Of a stretch of 64,000 nucleotides of DNA, positions 63,824 to 64,000 are shown in pieces. This DNA comes from Sphingomonas sp. JC676. Lineage in GTDB: Bacteria; Pseudomonadota; Alphaproteobacteria; Sphingomonadales; Sphingomonadaceae. A program made the position numbers and the translations under genes. Within the stretch, counting starts at the first letter, position 1, and each line of letters starts with the position of its first letter. The DNA lies in NCBI RefSeq assembly GCF_014489075.1, contig NZ_JACTGR010000005.1, positions 248,001-312,000 on the forward strand. Reading direction: 5' to 3'. The notes beneath the pieces are model-generated. The model was given only the letters and a program-made list of their open reading frames with translations, was not told where the DNA came from and did no database searches.

Positions 63824-64000
63824 TCAGGCGAATACCAGACGACGATTGAGACCGAACGTGACGAGCGGAGTCACGCATACGGCGGGAACGAGCGGCCACC
63901 AGGTGGGGCCATGCACCAGCGGCCCAGTCAGCAACCAGGTGAACCCCGCATTGAGCAGCATGCTGACCGACTGGACCGCGAAGAACTTCGATTGCGTCTT
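63824..64000 (-). CDS. GtrA-family membrane protein (5' end beyond window)
   Basis: The last 58 codons of a small polytopic protein are present, ending FGLNRRLVFA, the GtrA family's C-terminal signature, with two hydrophobic spans (SMLLNAGFTWLLTG, WWPLVPAVCVTPLVTF). GtrA-type proteins are thought to flip polyprenyl-phosphate sugars made by GtrB-type GT2 enzymes such as the one at 61850. The start lies beyond base 64000. Confidence 0.85.
   Translation of the reverse strand, partial: KTQSKFFAVQSVSMLLNAGFTWLLTGPLVHGPTWWPLVPAVCVTPLVTFGLNRRLVFA

Overview
The window is 64 kb of GC-rich DNA, densely packed with genes in short operons on both strands. It looks like the chromosome of a sphingomonad (Alphaproteobacteria, Sphingomonadales; Sphingomonas-like). 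This rests on the gene families present: an exosortase-associated regulatory set PrsK/PrsR/PrsT, an HWE/HisKA_2 histidine kinase, a CC_3452-type secreted protein, a single long RelA/SpoT protein, ECF42 sigma with a DGPF partner, OPT and HflKC, plus REP-type hairpins of a kind I associate with this group. I saw no tRNA, rRNA, prophage, transposase or CRISPR array. The species is not identifiable by eye.

Layout. 1-3.8 kb: truncated sppA (-), then a CIRCE-controlled groES-groEL operon. 3.9-6.1 kb: a small Cys-rich protein and a Tat-exported M3 oligoendopeptidase. 6.2-14.3 kb: a polysaccharide/exosortase-type block, with mannose-1-phosphate guanylyltransferase (-) facing an overlapping operon of an EpsB-type sugar transferase, PrsK kinase, PrsR sigma-54 activator and PrsT TPR protein. 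No exosortase gene is in view. 14.3-23.7 kb: a DUF815 ATPase, an HWE kinase, a Uup-type ABC-F ATPase, a PepSY/response-regulator/kinase set, a DUF1593 protein and a luciferase-like monooxygenase. 23.8-29.7 kb: a lipidated subtilase autotransporter, then a pyrimidine 5'-nucleotidase-dapD-tryptophan dioxygenase-PLP enzyme run. 29.7-38.8 kb: CoA-binding protein, Mrp ATPase, hflKC, DegP/HtrA, a HerA-like ATPase, a nitrobindin-like protein, and a divergent methyltransferase/SoxR-like regulator pair. 38.9-49.7 kb: OPT transporter, GT4-toroid/GH130 pair, queF, sulfurtransferase, cystathionine beta-lyase, MscS, FemAB/GNAT protein. 49.7-54.7 kb: a three-gene minus-strand operon (flavoprotein and two polytopic membrane proteins) probably for surface glycan or glycolipid synthesis. 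54.8-64 kb: HxlR regulator, CC_3452 protein, RelA/SpoT, the DGPF-ECF42 stress module, a self-contained hydrolase/membrane/winged-helix operon with tandem operators, a GT2 transferase, and a GtrA-methyltransferase pair running off the right edge.

Most promising unexplained signals: (i) two same-orientation ~117-nt elements 48 kb apart that share boxes at fixed spacing, one lying between convergent genes; (ii) three or four intergenic dyads built on TGTTGC-N3-GCA; (iii) a near-consensus SoxR box in front of a SoxR-like regulator that keeps only two of the four Fe-S cysteines; (iv) a predicted ECF42 promoter in front of the DGPF gene; (v) an apparent one-base deletion in the start region of the 60-kb hydrolase.
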